Notes under the pieces: generated by a model
Databases searched by the model: none
Told to the model about the DNA's origin: nothing
What the model saw: the letters and a program-made list of their open reading frames with translations, nothing else
Shown: positions 17,953-20,092 of the stretch, piece by piece
How positions within the stretch are numbered: the stretch's first letter is position 1
Layout of the letters: every line of letters begins with the position of its first letter
Position numbers and translations under genes: made by a program
From: Kipferlia bialata
Taxonomy: Eukaryota > Fornicata
Assembly: GCA_003568945.1 (NCBI GenBank)
Contig: BDIP01000300.1
Location: forward strand, 1-20,092
DNA: 20,092 nt
Reading direction: 5' to 3'

Positions 17953-20092
17953 GCCCCCCCCCCCCCCCCCATCCACGCCCTATGTCTCCCTCTGTCCACC
18001 TTCTCCTTAAGACAAGGATCATTGGTTTCTTTGCCACGTCTCTCAGGTCTTACTCTCAGGTGTGCATTTCTCTTGATGCTTCGGGGTCGATGGGCGGGTC
18101 AGACGGCTCTTCTGGAGGGACAACGAAGATGGAGGTGTGTGGTTGTACTAAATTGTACTGGCTGACGCATTGCATTCTGCCAGTGACACTGACTCTTCAG
18201 ACGGCCATTGTCACCAGCCTGGAGTTCCTTGACGAACTCAACGACGTGACCCCCGTCAAGGACAAGGCATCTGCCAACTACTGGGATGAATTTCTCATTA
18301 TGCGTGAGCCCACCACCCCAGGCCTTGTGGATGACTACACCGACATTAGGGTGTGTGTCATTCTCTTCTGTCATGATGTGTTGTATATATATATGTATAT
18401 ATATACATATGGATACGTGTTGCTGTATTGGAGGGAGTATTTCTACACCCTTCCTCTTTCTCACTCACCTCAGGCCATGATTGAAGACATCGTTGACGAC
18501 GGGTACACCAACCTCACTGTCGGTCTTGGGGCATGCCTCGCCGACTTCCAGGCAGTGGGTACCGATCCCAACCTGTTCAGCAAGGCAGTCATCTTCCTCA
18601 GTGACGGGAGGGAGACCAGGGGTCTTCCCTATTTCAACACAGGTGTGAGGTCTTTGGGAAACTGTCCTTTCCATTCTGAATCATTCTCTATATCTTACGC
18701 AGGCCACGACATTGCTGTTGCCCTCGGCGCTCTAGGGGTCAAGATCTTCTCCATTGGTCTTGGCAATAATGTTGGCGAAGGTATGTCAGTATATATATTC
18801 TACCCTTGATGCATTTCGATACCATAAAGAGTCAGATGTGATCAGAGACTTATAGTCCTTTTGTGTTCTAATCTAATCTTCAGCCGAGATGGACGACATG
18901 GCTAAATCTGGAGCTCCTGGGGGTATGTTCTTCGAGGGAGTGGACCAGGCCACCCTCCCAGCCATCTTTGCTGCCATCCTGGAGTCCATCACCATCGCGC
19001 TTGCCCCTTCTGACGTTGATATCACCGAGATCACCGAGCCTTACATCATCGACGAGCCCCCCTTCTCCCCTAACGCCCCTGACAACACCAGTGGTAGCAA
19101 CACCTTCGAGTGGGAAGACGTCAGCAACAAGCTCAACCCCCCTGACGACTACCTCACCGAGGACGAGTCCTACGTCATCACATTCGTCGCTAAGGTAACG
19201 ATGAGGTTTTCGTTTCCTATACTTTCCCGGTACTCATGTTATGACTGTATCCCACACCCAGGCGGATCAATGTGGCACTGACCTTCCCGTGGACGCCGCC
19301 GGTGCCGAGGTCAACTATATCGATGAGGATAACATCCCCCGGGTCGTGACCATTCCCCCTGGGTCCATCACCGTGCTGTGTGAGGACACCTGCGAGGAGT
19401 GTGTCCACATCGGCAAGGTCTGGTGCGTTAAGGCCGGCGACCACGACGACGAGTGTGTGTTCGAGAATGAGGTGGACGGCACCTGCATCGCCACATCCGA
19501 GACCAACCCCAACTGCGACTTCACCAACACCTGCCAGGCCTGCGCTGCCTTGGATGGTTACGTCTGGTGCCTGGATGTGAACGGCGACGGCGACTGCGTC
19601 GACAGGGACCTGTCTGATGGTTGCGCCTACGTGGTAGACACCCAGCACGAGTGTGACCTGGAGCCTCTTACTGATTGTGGTGACTGTATTGAGCTTGACG
19701 GCTCCTGGTGTTACCGCCTGTCCCCTGCGGAGGGTGAGTGTGTACCCGACGGTGACAGCCCGCCGGCCGACTGCAACGATGTCATCGAGGTCGATACCGA
19801 GTGTGATCCCGATGTCCCCATCAACTGTCAGGATTGTCTTGACCTGTTTAACACGGTGTGGTGTGTGTTGCCTGGTGACACTGATGATATCTGCCTTGAT
19901 TCCTCCGATACATGCTCAGGAATTGCCATCACTGACTGTGGCGCCCCCAACATGTGTGTAGAGTGTGTCGCCAGAGACGAGTACGAGTGGTGTGTTGTGG
20001 ATGACACTGGCTCCTGCGTGCTCGAGGGCACCGAGGCCTGCGACTATGTCATTGAGGACGCTGCTCTGTGTGGCGAGGACCCTGACACCTGC
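17765..20092 (+). CDS. vWA domain, Cys-rich repeat surface protein (3' partial)
   Basis: Phase-consistent exons are 18060-18134, 18201-18350, 18474-18642, 18703-18780, 18884-19194 and 19262 to beyond the window end. An upstream exon from about 17765 reads YRGQDVSTTVCGS and TVVVLDGLNDPKESAN before a poly-C tract destroys the frame. The von Willebrand factor A domain has its first strand and MIDAS at VCISLDASGSMGG, the MIDAS Thr in GYTNLTVGLG, the third MIDAS element in VIFLSDGRE, and a late strand GVKIFSIGLG. After it come a beta-rich spacer and Cys repeats. I infer a secreted or cell-surface protein binding a ligand through a metal ion. The signal peptide would lie in the unresolved 5' part. 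The end is outside the window, so a membrane anchor cannot be judged. Confidence 0.75.
17910..17970. repeat. Poly-C tract interrupted by GGG
   Basis: Forty-one C, then GGG, then seventeen C. Read as coding it would give polyproline with one Arg-Ala, but the near purity, the length and the match to the reverse complement of the poly-G at the window start point to unresolved or artefactual sequence. Coding frame and spacing across this point in the vWA gene are therefore unreliable. Confidence 0.75.
18383..18411. repeat. TA/TG microsatellite in intron
   Basis: An alternating TATATA/TGTATA run lies inside the 18351-18473 intron of the vWA gene. It is nearly self-complementary and could form a hairpin, but there is no further sign of function. 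Confidence 0.7.
18884..19360 (+). other. Beta-sandwich-like spacer after the vWA domain
   Basis: After the last vWA helix (LPAIFAAILESITIAL) the protein continues with strand-like segments: DVDITEITEPYIIDEPPFS, NTFEWEDVSNKL, DESYVITFVAK, then after the intron AEVNYIDEDNIPRVVTIPPG. The order N-T-x-x-W...Y-x-I-T-F-x-A-K...A-x-V-x-Y-x-D-E-D...V-T-I-P resembles the DUF11-like or adhesin-type Ig sandwich that follows vWA domains in bacterial surface proteins. The resemblance is by pattern only. Confidence 0.4.
19370..20092 (+). repeat. Tandem Cys-rich repeats (C-x2-C ... W-C), at least five
   Basis: Five copies of a ~45-residue unit start at about 19390 (CEECVHIGKVWC), 19531 (CQACAALDGYVWC), 19675 (CGDCIELDGSWC), 19828 (CQDCLDLFNTVWC) and 19951 (CVECVARDEYEWC). 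Each has C-x2-C-x5-7-W-C, then a Cys 7-12 residues later and two or three more Cys before the next unit. The pattern is reminiscent of PSI-type (plexin/semaphorin/integrin) cystine modules, but the spacing is not a clear match, so it may be a lineage-specific module. The array continues past the window end. Confidence 0.75.

Noticed and set aside
17910-17970. Polyproline domain in the vWA protein
   Set aside because: It comes only from translating the poly-C tract, which is probably not real sequence.
1-20092. tRNA, rRNA, CRISPR array, transposon or virus-like element
   Set aside because: No cloverleaf, repeat-spacer array, terminal repeats, transposase, reverse transcriptase or capsid-like segment was recognised on either strand.

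Overview
The window is nuclear DNA of a protist with many short spliceosomal introns. Almost all coding sequence is on the plus strand. Introns are roughly 45 to 120 bases, start GTRNNN and end in AG, and many have a CTRAC-like branch-point match only a few bases before the 3' AG. That 3' end, together with a flagellar-type motor relative and a cysteine-rich surface protein, suggests a flagellate metamonad. An intron-rich fornicate such as Kipferlia or Carpediemonas is my best guess, but this is inference and not a database match. || Layout. Bases 1-48 are pure G, probably a contig-end artefact. Bases 49-827 hold two or three stretches that could be exons but that I cannot join with confidence. 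From about 828 to 17529 there is one very large gene of about 35 exons and about 4,800 codons. Bases 17530-17760 are intergenic or the 5' part of the next gene. From about 17765 to the window end is a second gene, incomplete at the 3' end and interrupted near its start by a long poly-C tract of doubtful quality. || The large gene is the main result. Exon by exon, its product follows the architecture of a dynein heavy chain: tail, linker (DHC_N2-like), AAA1 to AAA6 and the C-terminal domain. However, the nucleotide-binding motifs are eroded in all four classical sites. AAA1 and AAA2 keep neither a P-loop nor a Walker B or sensor signature. AAA3 keeps only a Gly-Lys-Ser and one Asp. I could not find a P-loop in AAA4. 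The stretch between AAA4 and AAA5, where the stalk and microtubule-binding domain should be, is short and shows no obvious coiled coil. Reading frame and splice phase nevertheless hold together across the gene, so this looks like a maintained, non-motor dynein-like protein and not a pseudogene. The known precedent is the degenerate vertebrate dynein heavy chain domain protein DNHD1; whether this is its orthologue or an independent case cannot be told from the sequence alone. || The second gene encodes an extracellular-looking protein: a von Willebrand factor A domain with a MIDAS motif, a beta-sandwich-like spacer, and at least five tandem repeats of about 45 residues built on C-x2-C...W-C. 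Its codon use (strong C-ending bias in the 3' exons) differs from the dynein-like gene. I see no functional link between the two genes, and no tRNA, rRNA, mobile element or CRISPR array.
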